Assembly: GCF_001907675.1 (NCBI RefSeq)
Contig: NZ_MPNT01000040.1
Span: 1 to 49,327, forward strand
Length of the DNA stretch: 49,327 nt
Reading direction: 5' to 3'
Source: Mycobacterium paraffinicum
Lineage (GTDB): Bacteria > Actinomycetota > Actinomycetes > Mycobacteriales > Mycobacteriaceae
The notes under the pieces were generated by a model. It was not told where the DNA came from. It saw only the letters and a list, made by a program, of their open reading frames with translations, and did not search any database. This document shows, piece after piece, positions 1 to 9,235 of the stretch (position 1 is its first letter; the number at the start of each line of letters is the position of its first letter). A program made the translations under genes and the position numbers.

Positions 1-330
1 ATCCAGGGCCATCGCGATGTTCCTCTCGGTAGTGATCCTTGGTCGTTTCACCACAGAGACTCACGCGATGGCCCCTCTACATCGGCACCGACACGCCGCT
101 ACTTACACCACACCCGGGGACGTTCCCGAACCGCCGCTGCCAGGGGAAATCGGTCAAGTCGGAGTATTCTGAGCGCGTGAACTCGGGCTTGGCCGGGCAC
201 GGCCGCCGGGCTACTTTCTACGTCGACCCATACCGATCCATCACGACGCCCATACCGATCCATCACGACGGCCCGGCCCACGCGGCCCGCACGACCGTTA
301 AGCGCCAATCATCTTGGAAGCTTTGCGAGT
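1..330. other. Probable insertion-sequence end and tandem repeat, no intact gene
   Basis: I see no convincing gene in roughly the first 450 bases. Bases 40 to 135 have the look of the end of an IS256-type element: the last codons of a transposase-like frame, followed by a TACACCA-like terminal motif near 106-113. The partner end is not in the window, so this rests on general resemblance. A perfect 22-bp tandem duplication follows at 227-248 and 249-270. The rest, to about 450, holds nothing I can assign. Confidence 0.35.
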
Positions 331-452
331 AACGCCGCGGTCGACGCAGTGGTACCCAGCTGCCCTGCCCCACAGGCGTAACCCAACACAGCTAGCGACG
401 CCGTCGACGACGAGTGGGCGCAGCCTGAACCGGTGTCTTGCTCGCCCGGAGG

Positions 453-1097
453 TCAGCGCGAAGCGGACTGCGTAGCTTTGGGCGCCAACGTGGGCAAAGT
501 GATTGTTGTCAAAGGATTCTGCGTGGGCGTGGTAGGGCGGTGGTGGCTTTTTTCGCTGCTTGCGGCTATTGCCACAATCAGTGCCACAATCAGTGGAATC
601 AGAATGAGCGGCAGCCACATCCACCATTTGGTGTGTGCCGGACGGGTGGGTGGAGGCGTCCATACATGGATGTGGCGGCCGCCCGCTTGGTAAGTCGCCC
701 ACCATAGCGCGTAGTCGTGAACTTGCCGGGCTTGGCCGCGCAGCACCGTGCGGGCGCGCGCGTTTCGCGCCAACGAGATCGGATTCCACACCAGCGAGCC
801 CATGCTCCACCAACCGGCCAGCATGCAGTGCTGTTGAGCAGCATCGATCGCGGCCTCGCATTGCGCATAGCTACCGGTGGTGATGCACGGCTGATTCAGC
901 CACAACATCACAGCGCCAGTGTGTTTGAACGTGCGCACCTGAAACGTCGGCTCCACTGGCGGCGGTGGATATGCCGCCGGAGCCGAGCTTGAGGGCGCTG
1001 GATAACGCGGCGACGCTGGCGGCAGATAATTTGGTCTCGCGCCCCCGGCGCTAGGAGGATAACCGCCCGGTAGTGGCTGCGGGTTCGGCTGCGACAC
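453..1097 (-). CDS. Proline-rich single-pass membrane protein, unknown function
   Basis: About 214 residues from a GTG at 1097; an in-frame ATG lies further upstream at 1139. The N-terminal third is rich in Pro, Ser and Tyr, typical of mycobacterial cytoplasmic tails. A compact central domain follows, rich in Trp and Cys (FQVRTFKHTG to roughly LRGQARQVHDYALWW). One hydrophobic segment (WWMWLPLILIPLIVALIVAI) and a short Thr/Pro-rich tail end the protein. It is probably anchored in the cell membrane. I do not recognise the central domain and assign no function. The GTG is preferred because the sequence beginning SQPNPQPLPGGY is a usual start for this type of protein. Confidence 0.6.
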   Translation of the reverse strand: MSQPNPQPLPGGYPPSAGGARPNYLPPASPRYPAPSSSAPAAYPPPPVEPTFQVRTFKHTGAVMLWLNQPCITTGSYAQCEAAIDAAQQHCMLAGWWSMGSLVWNPISLARNARARTVLRGQARQVHDYALWWATYQAGGRHIHVWTPPPTRPAHTKWWMWLPLILIPLIVALIVAIAASSEKSHHRPTTPTQNPLTTITLPTLAPKATQSASR

Positions 1098-1155
1098 CCT
1101 TCGACCTCGATCTCTCAAGACGCGTGAATCTTGCAGCAATCAAAGTAGCCGAGTT

Positions 1156-1421
1156 TCATGACGACACGAAGCTCTTGGTGGTGCTGGTGCCGTCGCTGTG
1201 GTTGCTGGTGACGGTGCAGCGCGTGCTGGCGGTATCGACGCGCAGGTGCTGGACCAGACCTTGTTGGTGTAGGTCCGGCTGTTGCCCGTGGGCAGCGGGA
1301 TGCATCCGGCGGAACCGGTGGGTTCGTGGTGACGCCGTCGGATCCCACGCGCTGCGCGCTGAGAAATTTTTTCGCGTGTGGTCTTCGAAAAGCCACTTGG
1401 GCTCGTGGTCGTGATCCGCAT
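1156..1421 (-). pseudogene. Decayed fragment of a small secreted protein paralogous to the gene at 32165-32788
   Basis: Read on the minus strand, this stretch aligns with the C-terminal half of the secreted protein at 32165-32788, but only by moving among three frames. RITTTSPSGFSKTTRE is in one frame, KKFLSAQRVGSDGVT in a second, EPTGSAGCIPLPTGNS back in the first, and VDTASTRCTVTSNHSDGTST in a third. The DNA remains close to the intact copy over about 260 bases, with runs of identical sequence such as the part encoding TSNHSDGTSTTKSF. The N-terminal half and signal peptide are missing. It is a frameshifted partial duplicate. Confidence 0.8.
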
Positions 1422-1551
1422 GGTTGGGTCCCTGAGCGGGCAAGCGTCTCAGGGTTTGACCCGATCAGGATGGTGCATGACCCTTCCGACCCAACAGCTT
1501 TGCGATAAACTCGGCTCGTCGGTCAAACTCCCTGCCCTGAAAGAGCTTTCG

Positions 1552-2019
1552 ATGCGCATTGCCAGCGGGCCACGGTGGGGGTGGGCCGCATTCGCCGCGG
1601 TCTGCTTGACCGCATGTTCGTCCCAGCCTTCGTCGTCGGCGTCGACCCTGGCGCCATCCACCAAGGAGCCCATACCAGCGCTGAACGGAAGCTACACGTT
1701 CACCACTGACGGCGCGCGACTCACCGTTGACGGTCAGCCACTCGCTGGAGGCGTCGTGTCCAAGACGGTCTGGGAGATCAATGCATGCGGGCCTGGTTGC
1801 GCTCATGTGCAGTCCTCACTGGGCTGGACGGCTGAGTTACACCTTGTCGAACACACATGGCACGCAACGCGGAAACTGCCCGCCGACTGCGCCGCGGAGC
1901 CCTCCATCATCAGCTACTCGCTTGACGCCCAAACATTGACGGGGACCGCCACCAACTCCTTACCGTGCGCGCAGCCTCCGGGTGTCGCCGTGGTCCCAGC
2001 AACCCTCACTAAGAACTGA
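1552..2019 (+). CDS. Small lipoprotein, unknown function
   Basis: About 155 residues. The frame is open further upstream, but the ATG at 1552 gives a clean lipoprotein signal: MRIASGPRWGW, a hydrophobic stretch and the lipobox LTAC, then a Ser-rich linker. AAAGAG lies just ahead as a weak ribosome site. The mature part is a small domain with four further cysteines (NACGPGCAH, LPADCAAE, SLPCAQP) that could form two disulfides outside the membrane. The pattern of SYTFTTDGARLTVDGQPL and the later repeat of beta-type segments suggests an all-beta fold. I cannot name a family. Confidence 0.75.
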   Translation: MRIASGPRWGWAAFAAVCLTACSSQPSSSASTLAPSTKEPIPALNGSYTFTTDGARLTVDGQPLAGGVVSKTVWEINACGPGCAHVQSSLGWTAELHLVEHTWHATRKLPADCAAEPSIISYSLDAQTLTGTATNSLPCAQPPGVAVVPATLTKN

Positions 2020-2349
2020 GGCCACGGCAGGCCGAATCCTGTTCGCGGGCACGACATGCCACGAGCGGCTGGCGTGTTCTGCGCCTCGACGAGAGTGTTC
2101 TGCGAGACCCTGGTGGCGGCCTACCGCGAGGTGTATGCCCCATGCCCACCCTCATCGTCCCGGATCTGCACGTGGTGATGTGCTGTGCGCTGTGCCCTGT
2201 CACCTGTGCGCGATGCTGGACTGCGATGTGAAAGGGGAAATCGAATCCCCCGCACTGCCCTTCGTGCGCCAGCAGAGACCCGGCTTGGCCCGCCGGTCAA
2301 GGCTTGTGCACGCCTCCGCGACGACTACCTGCTACACCTCGGGGTCCTG
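2020..2349. other. Intergenic stretch, no supported gene
   Basis: Several open frames cross this stretch, but none has a convincing start, composition or recognisable motif. A short frame beginning MPTLIVPDLH near 2140 resembles the start of some phosphoesterases, but it stops after about 30 residues. It may be debris. Confidence 0.4.
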
Positions 2350-2828
2350 TCACTCCTGTAGGTCGACCTCCCAGTTCGATCGTTGGATCCGCACGTCGAG
2401 CTCACGGAGGTCGCGGGCAACCTGATCGGCCCGGGCCCGCAGATCAGCGACCGCCACCGCAGACAGCATCTTGAGCTCTGAGCGCAATTGCCGCGTGTAG
2501 CCCTGCTGATTCTTCCCGGCGGCCGCGTCCGCTGCGCTGGTCAGAACATGGTGGCGCCACCGCAGCGCGTCGCGGCGGCCCAACGCGTCGGTCAGCGTGC
2601 CGTCCGAGCCGATCGTCGTGGCGGCGTTCGTACGGTTGATCCGCTGGATGAGGATTTGGTACTCGTCGATGACGCCGTCGACTTCGGCGAGCAAGGCGGC
2701 AGCATCCTCGGCTGGTTCTTCGCCCTCCTGGTAGCGGGCATTGCTCACGATGCGGGTGCGCAACTGTTCGATCTTGCGGACCGCATCGTGAGCAATGCCC
2801 GCAGCGACAACGCCTCTGCCAATTTCAC
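2350..2828 (-). pseudogene. DIP1984-family protein gene, broken by an 8-bp insertion
   Basis: The body, from RTRIVSNARYQEGEEPAED to RDLRELDVRIQRSNWEV, is a clear DIP1984 family member, a helical protein of unknown biochemical role. The family's usual N-terminus (KLAEALSLRA) is present, but in another frame. It starts at a GTG at 2826-2828 behind a strong AAGGAG. The two frames meet near 2741-2750, where removing the 8 bases corresponding to ATTGCTCA on the coding strand restores a continuous protein (SLRADAVRKIEQLRTRI). The insertion copies, in inverted form, sequence found about 40 bases away. A shortened protein from an internal TTG at 2763 cannot be excluded, but it would lack the first helix. 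Confidence 0.8.
2734..2802. repeat. Perfect 22-bp inverted repeat (25-base loop) created by the frameshifting insertion
   Basis: Arms are 2734-2755 and 2781-2802, fully complementary. One arm encodes the family motif TRIVSNAR. The other spans the frameshift. Without the 8 inserted bases the arms would be an imperfect palindrome, so the insertion looks like a template switch during replication. Confidence 0.85.
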
Positions 2829-2873
2829 AGCTACTCCTTCACAGTTTGCCCAACCATGATGGTCCAGCACCGG

Positions 2874-4433
2874 TTAGCCGGCAACGCCTTTTCGGCTGCG
2901 CGCGGTGCCCTCGACCGGATTGGACGATTCGAGATCCTGCCGCGCGGTCAGGTAGCTCTTCGACAAGGCGAGCGCCACGCTAGCCGCGGCGACGAGAACG
3001 TAGACCGGCAGCAGGTGGATGAAATCGGTGTAGCCGATGGCGAAGTGGACGATAAGGACCGGCGCGGTCGCGCACGCACAGCCCAACAGCAGAGTCCACC
3101 ACACCGCGCGCTGACCCCGGCGCCAACCCCACATGCTGATCAATAGGACCGCCAGCCCCGCCCCGATCAGGGCGCCGCCGAAGCCCGCCCGATCATGGGC
3201 GATGAACGGCAGCAGATGCACGTCAGCCGCCTGCAGACGATGGGCGCAGCTGCCCATGAAGCCGAGGTCGGTGGGCACGAACACAGAGGTGAATCCGACG
3301 ACGGAGATGACCACGCCGGCCACCGTTAGGCCCGCGCCGACGCCGACCATCAACAGCTGCCCGAATAGCGCCCGGCGGCGCTGCGCCTCAGGCCCTTCGA
3401 CCACCGGCGCCCAATGCACCCCGGTCGGCCGCCGACACACCGCCATCACCAGAGTCGGAAACAACACGACGACGACCACCGTGTGCAACGGTTCCACGAA
3501 CCCGCCGGTGCCAAGGAAATAGAAGTAGCTGCCGAAGACGACTACACCCGAAATCAGCAGTACACGACGCGCCCACCGGTGACCTTGGCGCATCGCCGCA
3601 GCCGCGCCGAGATAGAGGATCCCGATGCCGATCATGTTGGCGGCCATGGTGATTCGATCATGTTGCAAAAAGCCGACCAGATGTGGGTTGAGCCGATGCA
3701 GATCGGCAACCGTTGCACCCAGATAGGCGCGGTCATAGCCCAGTAGCACTGGGCCCAACGCGATCACGCCCGCACCCAAGCCGGCCACGATCAACCCCAG
3801 CCCGGTCAGCGAGGCCCAGAACCAATTGGGCCAGCGGCGCGGACCGGCGGCGAGGCTGCAGCGCGACGACGGCATCGGCGAGGTGGGGGTGGCCGCTTCA
3901 ATTACCCGGTTGAACCAGCCCGGCCCCGCCTCGAGTAGCACGAAGGGCCGGGCCAGCACCGTCGTCGACGCATCGGTGAGCGCAGACACCGCCGGCGCCA
4001 GATCCGCGGCGCTGAGCCGCACAATGGGGCCGTCCGGATCGCCGACGCTGACGGCGTCGACGTCGCCGGCGATCGCTGCACATGTTTGCGCGTTGTCGGC
4101 CACCGCGGTGACCCGGCACCGGCGGTCGGCCGCCGCGCGACGCACGGTCGCGACGTCATCGACACCGACCGGGTTGATCTCGATTATTGAGGCGCCCTGC
4201 ACAGGAAGAACCGCGATGGCCTCCCACGCGATCCGGGGTGGGACCGAGGCGCCGAACCGGCCGGCCCAGCGCGCCGGCACAGCTGGGTGATCGAACACCA
4301 GAGGAATCCAGCGTCGCCCGCCGGTGTAGCGGATCAATGCAGCGAGCAACCGCAGTGCCCAAACCTGGCTGCGGCGGTCACCGAGCAACAACGCCGCAGG
4401 CCGACGAAGCGGCACATAAGTCCAATCCGGCAC
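2874..4433 (-). CDS. Large multi-pass membrane protein with soluble N-terminal domain, unknown function
   Basis: 519 residues. The first ~210 residues form a soluble alpha/beta-looking domain: segments such as RRWIPLVFDHPAV, AIAVLPVQGASIIEINPVG and CRVTAVADNAQTC alternate strands and helices. About eight to nine hydrophobic segments follow from residue ~215 (WFWASLTGLGLIVAGLGAG, ISGVVVFGSYFYFLG, LLMVGVGAGLTVAGVVISVVG, VYVLVAAASVALAL), then a short basic cytoplasmic tail. The alternation of TM helices with His/Arg-containing loops (DRITMAANMIG, HRLQAADVHLLPFIAHDRAG) repeats once, which suggests an internal duplication of the membrane half. I do not recognise the family, and the start is not strongly supported by a ribosome site. 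Confidence 0.65.
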   Translation of the reverse strand: MPDWTYVPLRRPAALLLGDRRSQVWALRLLAALIRYTGGRRWIPLVFDHPAVPARWAGRFGASVPPRIAWEAIAVLPVQGASIIEINPVGVDDVATVRRAAADRRCRVTAVADNAQTCAAIAGDVDAVSVGDPDGPIVRLSAADLAPAVSALTDASTTVLARPFVLLEAGPGWFNRVIEAATPTSPMPSSRCSLAAGPRRWPNWFWASLTGLGLIVAGLGAGVIALGPVLLGYDRAYLGATVADLHRLNPHLVGFLQHDRITMAANMIGIGILYLGAAAAMRQGHRWARRVLLISGVVVFGSYFYFLGTGGFVEPLHTVVVVVLFPTLVMAVCRRPTGVHWAPVVEGPEAQRRRALFGQLLMVGVGAGLTVAGVVISVVGFTSVFVPTDLGFMGSCAHRLQAADVHLLPFIAHDRAGFGGALIGAGLAVLLISMWGWRRGQRAVWWTLLLGCACATAPVLIVHFAIGYTDFIHLLPVYVLVAAASVALALSKSYLTARQDLESSNPVEGTARSRKGVAG

Positions 4434-4563
4434 AGCCCGGATTCTGACACGCCTCGGCTGTCATTGGCGCAAGGCTAAGGCGCGCTGAAATGGCACACAA
4501 CTGTGTTAGATGTGGACGAATGCAGACCAGAACTCAAGCCACGGCTCTTGCCGTTACCTGGTC

Positions 4564-5046
4564 ATGACCCGCGCGCTGATCTGGTTGATGCCGCTCTACG
4601 TGCTCGCGTTCACGGCCCTCGATGCCCTCTTCGGCCCCCATCGCCAGCACGCCTCTGTACCGACAGCAGCGGTAATCGCAGCCGGCGCCGGGGCCCTGCT
4701 GTTTTTCGCCGCCGGCATACACCTGGCCGCCTCCTGGGAACGGCAACGACGAACCGCAGTCCAAAATGGGCGCAGAACTGGTGCGGCCCAAGCCTTCCTA
4801 GACCGCCACCCCCACCTGTCGGAACTGCTAGTGGTGGCGGTCGGATCCCCCTCAAATCAGGCACTGGGCTGGCTGATCGGCCTGGCGCTATCCGGCGGCA
4901 CCAGCTACGGCCTTACTCTCGCGCTGACGGCGGCGCTCCACGGAGCCCCTGTTGCGTTGCTGGTTTCGGTGAACATCGCCAGCTACACCATGCTGGTGGC
5001 CACCGCGACTTACCTCAACAGCCGCACGACCGCCCCTGACATCTGA
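4564..5046 (+). CDS. Small integral membrane protein, unknown function
   Basis: About 160 residues from ATG 4564; an alternative ATG at 4510 would add 18 residues. Four hydrophobic segments are visible: LIWLMPLYVLAFTAL, AAVIAAGAGALLFFAAGIHL, ALGWLIGLALSGG with its continuation, and VALLVSVNIASYTMLVATA. A charged cytoplasmic loop (ASWERQRRTAVQNGRRTG) lies between the second and third. No catalytic motif is apparent. It sits alone between the divergent membrane gene and the kinase at 5236, about 190 bases away. Confidence 0.55.
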   Translation: MTRALIWLMPLYVLAFTALDALFGPHRQHASVPTAAVIAAGAGALLFFAAGIHLAASWERQRRTAVQNGRRTGAAQAFLDRHPHLSELLVVAVGSPSNQALGWLIGLALSGGTSYGLTLALTAALHGAPVALLVSVNIASYTMLVATATYLNSRTTAPDI

Positions 5047-5235
5047 CGCGCCGGCGTGAACCGTTTTTCGCAGCGGTCGGACCTCGGTCACCGACAGCCG
5101 CGAGCTGAGCCCTGGGGTTCCCGCGTGCTCAGTTCTTGGATTTTCCCATCGGGACCGATGGCGGCTCATTACTCTCAGGAGCCGTGAAACCACAGCTGGC
5201 CGGCCCGCAATGACTGCGGGGAGGACGTCAACGCT

Positions 5236-7320
5236 ATGCCATTGACGACCGGCCAGTCGTTCGCCGGGTATACCATCATTCGCTTGCTTGGGTCGGGCGG
5301 AATGGGCGAGGTGTATCTCGCCCAACACCCACGGTTACCGCGCCGAGATGCCCTCAAGCTGCTACCTCGCGAGTGGTCGGCCGACGACGAATTCCGGGCC
5401 CGCTTCAACCGCGAAGCCGATCTCGCGTCGACGCTGTGGCACCCCCACATCGTCGGTGTCCACGACCGCGGGGAAGAAGACGGTCAACTCTGGATCTCGA
5501 TGGACTTCGTCGACGGACTGGACGCTGCCCGGCTCCTGGCCGATCGATACCCCGCTGGAATGCCCCCCGAAGACGTCGTCCGCATCGTCAGCGGCGTTGC
5601 CAGCGCGCTAGACCACGCCCACAAGCAAGCTTTGCTTCACCGAGACGTCAAGCCAGCCAACATCATGCTCACCCATCTCGACGACAAGGGTGAGCAACGA
5701 ATCCTGCTGACCGACTTCGGGATAGCTCGTAACATCAACGACATCAGCGGGCTGACGAAGACCAACATGACGGTGGGCACGGTGGCCTACTGTGCACCGG
5801 AGCAGTTACTCGGCGAAGACCTCGATGGCCGTGCGGACCAATACGCACTGGCTGCCACGGCTTACCATTTGTTCTGCGGCTCGCAGCTCTTCCACAATTC
5901 AAACCCCGCGGTCGTCATCAGCCGTCACCTCAATGTGCCTCCACCAGCTTTGGCTGACGTGCGACCGGCACTTGCCAGATTCGACCCCGTGCTGGCCGTC
6001 GGTCTCGCCAAACGTCCCGAAGACCGCTTCGAACGTTGCTCCGATTTTGTGAACGCCCTGGCCGAACAACTCGATTCTGCCAGTGCCTCAACACCGTCGG
6101 CTCCTACCGTGTCAGCGCCGCGGGCTACCCCTTCGGTCGATGCCGAGGCCGGGCCATCGCGGCGACGGCGGGTAGCCGTAGCCGTCACCGTCGCTGTTCT
6201 TGTGGGCGCTTCAATCAGCGCGGCCGCGTTGCTGATGCGGCAGTCCTCGCACGACCAATCGGCGCGGAGCACCGCAACTACCGAGGCGCCGGCTGCGTCA
6301 CCGGTCACGTTCGAGAGCATGCGGGATTTCGTCACCAGCTATTACGGGGAGCTCCCAGCTCATCCCACAGACGCGTGGGCAAAACTCGATAGCAAGTATC
6401 AAAACCAAACAGGGCAACGTGAATTCGTTGACTTCTGGGCGACAATACCGTCGGTGACGGTTCTTTCGGTCAGCCCGCGCGACGCCAGCAGCGTGGTTGC
6501 TGACCTCAAGTACGTCCGACCAGACGGTACGTCCAGTACCGAAACCCGTTGGCTCAAAGTGGTGTTGGTGAACGGCGTGATGCTCCTCGATGGATCTGAT
6601 CGCGTCGGATCAGTCAGTGGGTCGCCGACGTCACCAACGCAGCCGTTGTTCTCGCCAAAGGCGATCGATCAAGTCTTGCTGACTGCTGACCAGCTGAGCA
6701 AGGTGCTCGGAGTGACCGTCGCCGGCACTCCCGCCGGTGATGGGGGCGGCGGCCTCGCAATTGAATCGTCGTCGTACGGGATGTCGGATCATTCAAGCCA
6801 AGTCACGCCGCGATCATGTGTTGGCGTGGTGTTCACCGGTGAGCATGACGTCTATGCTCCCTCCCAGCCCACCGAAATCAAAACTCAAACCATTGGCCAC
6901 GTGTACCTCGGTTCGCCGGGCCCGCACCTCATCGAACAAACCGCAGCGGTGTATCCCTCCGCGAAAGACGCCCAGGACTTCTTGAATGCGTCGCAGGCTC
7001 AATGGAATACCTGTGCGAAAAGTGAAGTCGATGCCTCCCTGGGCTTCGAGAACGGCGCCGGTTATGTCTTGGGCCCAGTGCAGCGGCAAGGAGACCTCAT
7101 CACCGTTTCCATGGCCACAAATAGTGGGGAGAACGGTCCAGATGCATGCCAGCAGGCAATGGGAGCCCACGGGAACGTCATCGTCGAAACGCGCAGCTGC
7201 CAGGTCCCGAAGATCGCTTCAAACTACGACCCCGCTCAGGGATGGCCGCGGGATCCTGCATGGGCTGTCCCCGATGCCAAACGGGTGGCCACCGCAATGC
7301 TGGGAAACGTCAAGCCGTAA
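5236..7320 (+). CDS. PknH-like receptor serine/threonine kinase
   Basis: 694 residues. The cytoplasmic kinase domain spans ~12-280. It has the glycine loop GSGGMGEV (19-26), Lys41, catalytic loop HRDVKPAN (135-142), DFG (160-162) and a Thr-rich activation loop ([11 protein letters not shown], 172-182). All catalytic residues are present, so it should be active. A Pro/Ser/Ala linker leads to one membrane helix (313-334). Outside the cell come an NTF2-like segment (~345-450, [17 protein letters not shown]) and a PknH-type sensor domain (~475-690) with the paired cysteines usual for that fold. The ligand is unknown. The start [14 protein letters not shown] is standard for these kinases. It may phosphorylate the proline-rich proteins with ERTVVVP repeats encoded nearby; that is inference. 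Confidence 0.93.
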   Translation: MPLTTGQSFAGYTIIRLLGSGGMGEVYLAQHPRLPRRDALKLLPREWSADDEFRARFNREADLASTLWHPHIVGVHDRGEEDGQLWISMDFVDGLDAARLLADRYPAGMPPEDVVRIVSGVASALDHAHKQALLHRDVKPANIMLTHLDDKGEQRILLTDFGIARNINDISGLTKTNMTVGTVAYCAPEQLLGEDLDGRADQYALAATAYHLFCGSQLFHNSNPAVVISRHLNVPPPALADVRPALARFDPVLAVGLAKRPEDRFERCSDFVNALAEQLDSASASTPSAPTVSAPRATPSVDAEAGPSRRRRVAVAVTVAVLVGASISAAALLMRQSSHDQSARSTATTEAPAASPVTFESMRDFVTSYYGELPAHPTDAWAKLDSKYQNQTGQREFVDFWATIPSVTVLSVSPRDASSVVADLKYVRPDGTSSTETRWLKVVLVNGVMLLDGSDRVGSVSGSPTSPTQPLFSPKAIDQVLLTADQLSKVLGVTVAGTPAGDGGGGLAIESSSYGMSDHSSQVTPRSCVGVVFTGEHDVYAPSQPTEIKTQTIGHVYLGSPGPHLIEQTAAVYPSAKDAQDFLNASQAQWNTCAKSEVDASLGFENGAGYVLGPVQRQGDLITVSMATNSGENGPDACQQAMGAHGNVIVETRSCQVPKIASNYDPAQGWPRDPAWAVPDAKRVATAMLGNVKP

Positions 7321-7425
7321 TTGCTGCAGCCGTACTAGTGCAACTTCATCTGGGAATCGGCCGGTGCGTGGGCCCCGATCGGCAACCAGCCGAAAGCCCG
7401 CCCTGACCTTGCCCGAGCGGATAGG

Positions 7426-8055
7426 TCAATCCATTCGGCGCTCACGAAGCCGGAGGATGAGTCTTTGCCGCCAGTTCGCGCCCGGCCCGGATTTCAGGAG
7501 CTGGAATTGAGAGCCTGAAAGCCCGCTCGGGTTGCCGCGCGGATCGGCCCCCGTGATCAAGACGGGGCCACGCAGTAAGGGCAGGATGAATGCCGACATC
7601 GTCGCAGCTGCAAAGAGATTGAGTGTCGCCATGCGATTAACCGGCGCATTTCGGCCGGTATGGCCGAACCAAAACACCACGCCGCCACGAGCGGTGAGCG
7701 TTTCGACTTGCTTGCCGATGCAATCGGTTACGACGTGATCGCTGATCGCGACCAGGTGCATCCGTTCCTCAGCAGTGACGACGATGCCCAGCTGGGCCTG
7801 CGTCCAAAGTAGCGCCTGCTCGTAGGGATCCATGGAGTCGCCGTTGCTCAGTGGAATCGTCCCCACATACCCGTATTTGAGCACACCAGGGACGGCCATT
7901 TGTCGGGGTGGCCGCGGCCCGACGCGGGCGCGAGCGCGATCGCCGCATGCGGCGACGACCGGCGAGAGGACGGCAGCCGCGGATCCCGGCACCTCCCGCT
8001 TCTCCTCGACCTTGCCCGGCAAGGAGCTGCGCGACGCACCTTTGCGTAACATCAT
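7426..8055 (-). CDS. Hypothetical protein
   Basis: Open for 209 residues, but the first ~50 are low-complexity Arg/Pro/Ala, and a start at ATG 7899 (MAVPGVLKYGYVG, 158 residues) is as likely. The later part looks like a real alpha/beta domain: EQALLWTQAQLGIVVTAEER, AISDHVVTDCIGKQVETL, GGVVFWFGHTG, a hydrophobic helix and RGPVLITGADPRGNP. No signal peptide is seen. Its 5' end is 15 bases from the start of the divergent gene at 8071 if the longer form is used. I do not recognise the family. Confidence 0.5.
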   Translation of the reverse strand: MMLRKGASRSSLPGKVEEKREVPGSAAAVLSPVVAACGDRARARVGPRPPRQMAVPGVLKYGYVGTIPLSNGDSMDPYEQALLWTQAQLGIVVTAEERMHLVAISDHVVTDCIGKQVETLTARGGVVFWFGHTGRNAPVNRMATLNLFAAATMSAFILPLLRGPVLITGADPRGNPSGLSGSQFQLLKSGPGANWRQRLILRLRERRMD

Positions 8056-8070
8056 GAGCCAGGCGAGGGA

Positions 8071-8994
8071 GTGATGATGAACAGTCCGGAGGACGGGGAG
8101 ACCACCAGCGCCTCGGGGTCATTGGCGCGAGAAGGCGGCGAAGAATCCCGCATGGTCGCACCGCATGATGATCCGGAGCGCACGGTGGTCGTGCCCCGCG
8201 GGCACTCGCACGACGACGAAGAACGCACCGTCGTGGTGCCCAACCCTCAGCAGTTGGTTGACGACCCTGAGCGCACCATGGTGGCGCCCCCGTCGCTCGA
8301 GCCGCGACGCAGTGAAGACGCCGACGTCGCAGATGACAGTCGACAAGATAGGCCTTTCCAGGCCGCTTCCGATGGACAGTACGGACAACGCGGGACCTGG
8401 CAGCCGACCCCGAACCAGGAAGCCAGCCCGCCATCTGGGCCTCCGCCAACGGCGGCGCCGCCGCAGCATCCGAGGCCTGCCCCTGCACCGGGCTATCCGC
8501 CTGCTGCGCCCCAGAACGCATCAGCACCGGCGGTTCCCCAGCCGGGTTTCGTTCCCCAACCACTGCACTATGGGCCGGCCAGCCAGTACAGCTTCCCGCC
8601 GCCCGGGTCTTACGCCGCGCCCTACGGCCCGGTTGCGCCCGCACGCCCCAGGCGCCCTCAGCGGTCCAAGGCCCTGTTGTGGGGTGGCCTGGGACTGGCT
8701 GGCGCGCTCCTGGCGACGGGTGTGGCTATCGGTTTGTCCAAGCCCAGCTTCCTAACCACCAAGAAACTCGACATCGGGGCTGCCGAAGCCGAGGTCCAAC
8801 GCGTACTGACCGACGAGGTCACCGGCTACGGCGACAAGAACGTTTCCGACGTCAAATGCAATGACGGCGCGAATGTTCCTGTGAAGCAGGGCGCCAGTTT
8901 CACCTGCCGCGTTAGCGTCGACGGCACGCCTCGCCAGGTCACCGTGACGTTCTTGGACAACAACGGCAACTACGAAGTGGGCCGACCCGACTAA
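8071..8994 (+). CDS. Proline-rich membrane protein with ERTVVVP repeats and DUF4333 domain
   Basis: 307 residues; starts at GTG 8071, ATG 8074 or ATG 8077 behind AGGCGAGGGA. The N-terminal ~80 residues carry three spaced copies of a motif like DDPERTVVVP (DDPERTVVVP, DDEERTVVVP, DDPERTMVAP). These are candidate phosphothreonine sites of the sort bound by FHA domains. A long Pro/Ala/Gln/Tyr stretch follows (~110-210), then one membrane helix (ALLWGGLGLAGALLATGVAIGL) and an extracellular DUF4333 domain (~235-307) with the typical KNVSDVKCNDG and GASFTCRVSVDG cysteine pair. It is probably a membrane-anchored kinase substrate; that role is inference. Compare the DUF4333 protein at 19970-20548. 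Confidence 0.85.
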   Translation: MMMNSPEDGETTSASGSLAREGGEESRMVAPHDDPERTVVVPRGHSHDDEERTVVVPNPQQLVDDPERTMVAPPSLEPRRSEDADVADDSRQDRPFQAASDGQYGQRGTWQPTPNQEASPPSGPPPTAAPPQHPRPAPAPGYPPAAPQNASAPAVPQPGFVPQPLHYGPASQYSFPPPGSYAAPYGPVAPARPRRPQRSKALLWGGLGLAGALLATGVAIGLSKPSFLTTKKLDIGAAEAEVQRVLTDEVTGYGDKNVSDVKCNDGANVPVKQGASFTCRVSVDGTPRQVTVTFLDNNGNYEVGRPD

Positions 8995-9042
8995 CCCATC
9001 GGCTCCCGGGGCCCGACCGTATGTGTCTGTAGTCTGCGCGGC

Positions 9043-9126
9043 ATGGCCGATGAGATTGCGGTCGCGCACCACGAGGCGGCCCACACCGTCGCTGCGCTGA
9101 TGACTTGCGAACAACGGGCTACTTGA
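9043..9126 (+). pseudogene. 5' fragment of a HEAAH metallopeptidase-like gene, cut by the IS607 element
   Basis: ATG 9043 opens a frame reading MADEIAVAHHEAAHTVAALM, then about eight residues to a stop. HEAAH matches the zinc-binding HExxH helix of small metallopeptidase-like proteins found in actinobacteria. The frame ends abruptly where the transposon begins. A matching C-terminal part is found beyond the transposon at ~11338. Confidence 0.65.
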
Positions 9127-9235
9127 TGACCGGATAGCCGTCACCATGGCCACGATCGACGGAGGTCCGTCCGGGGGCTGAAACTGTTCGAAGAAATGTG
9201 ATTATTTGTGATCGAATGTGTGTTTTAGTGAGTGT

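Noticed and set aside
227..270. The 22-bp tandem duplication as a CRISPR or iteron array
   Set aside because: Only two direct copies with no spacer and no further copies; more likely a replication slip.
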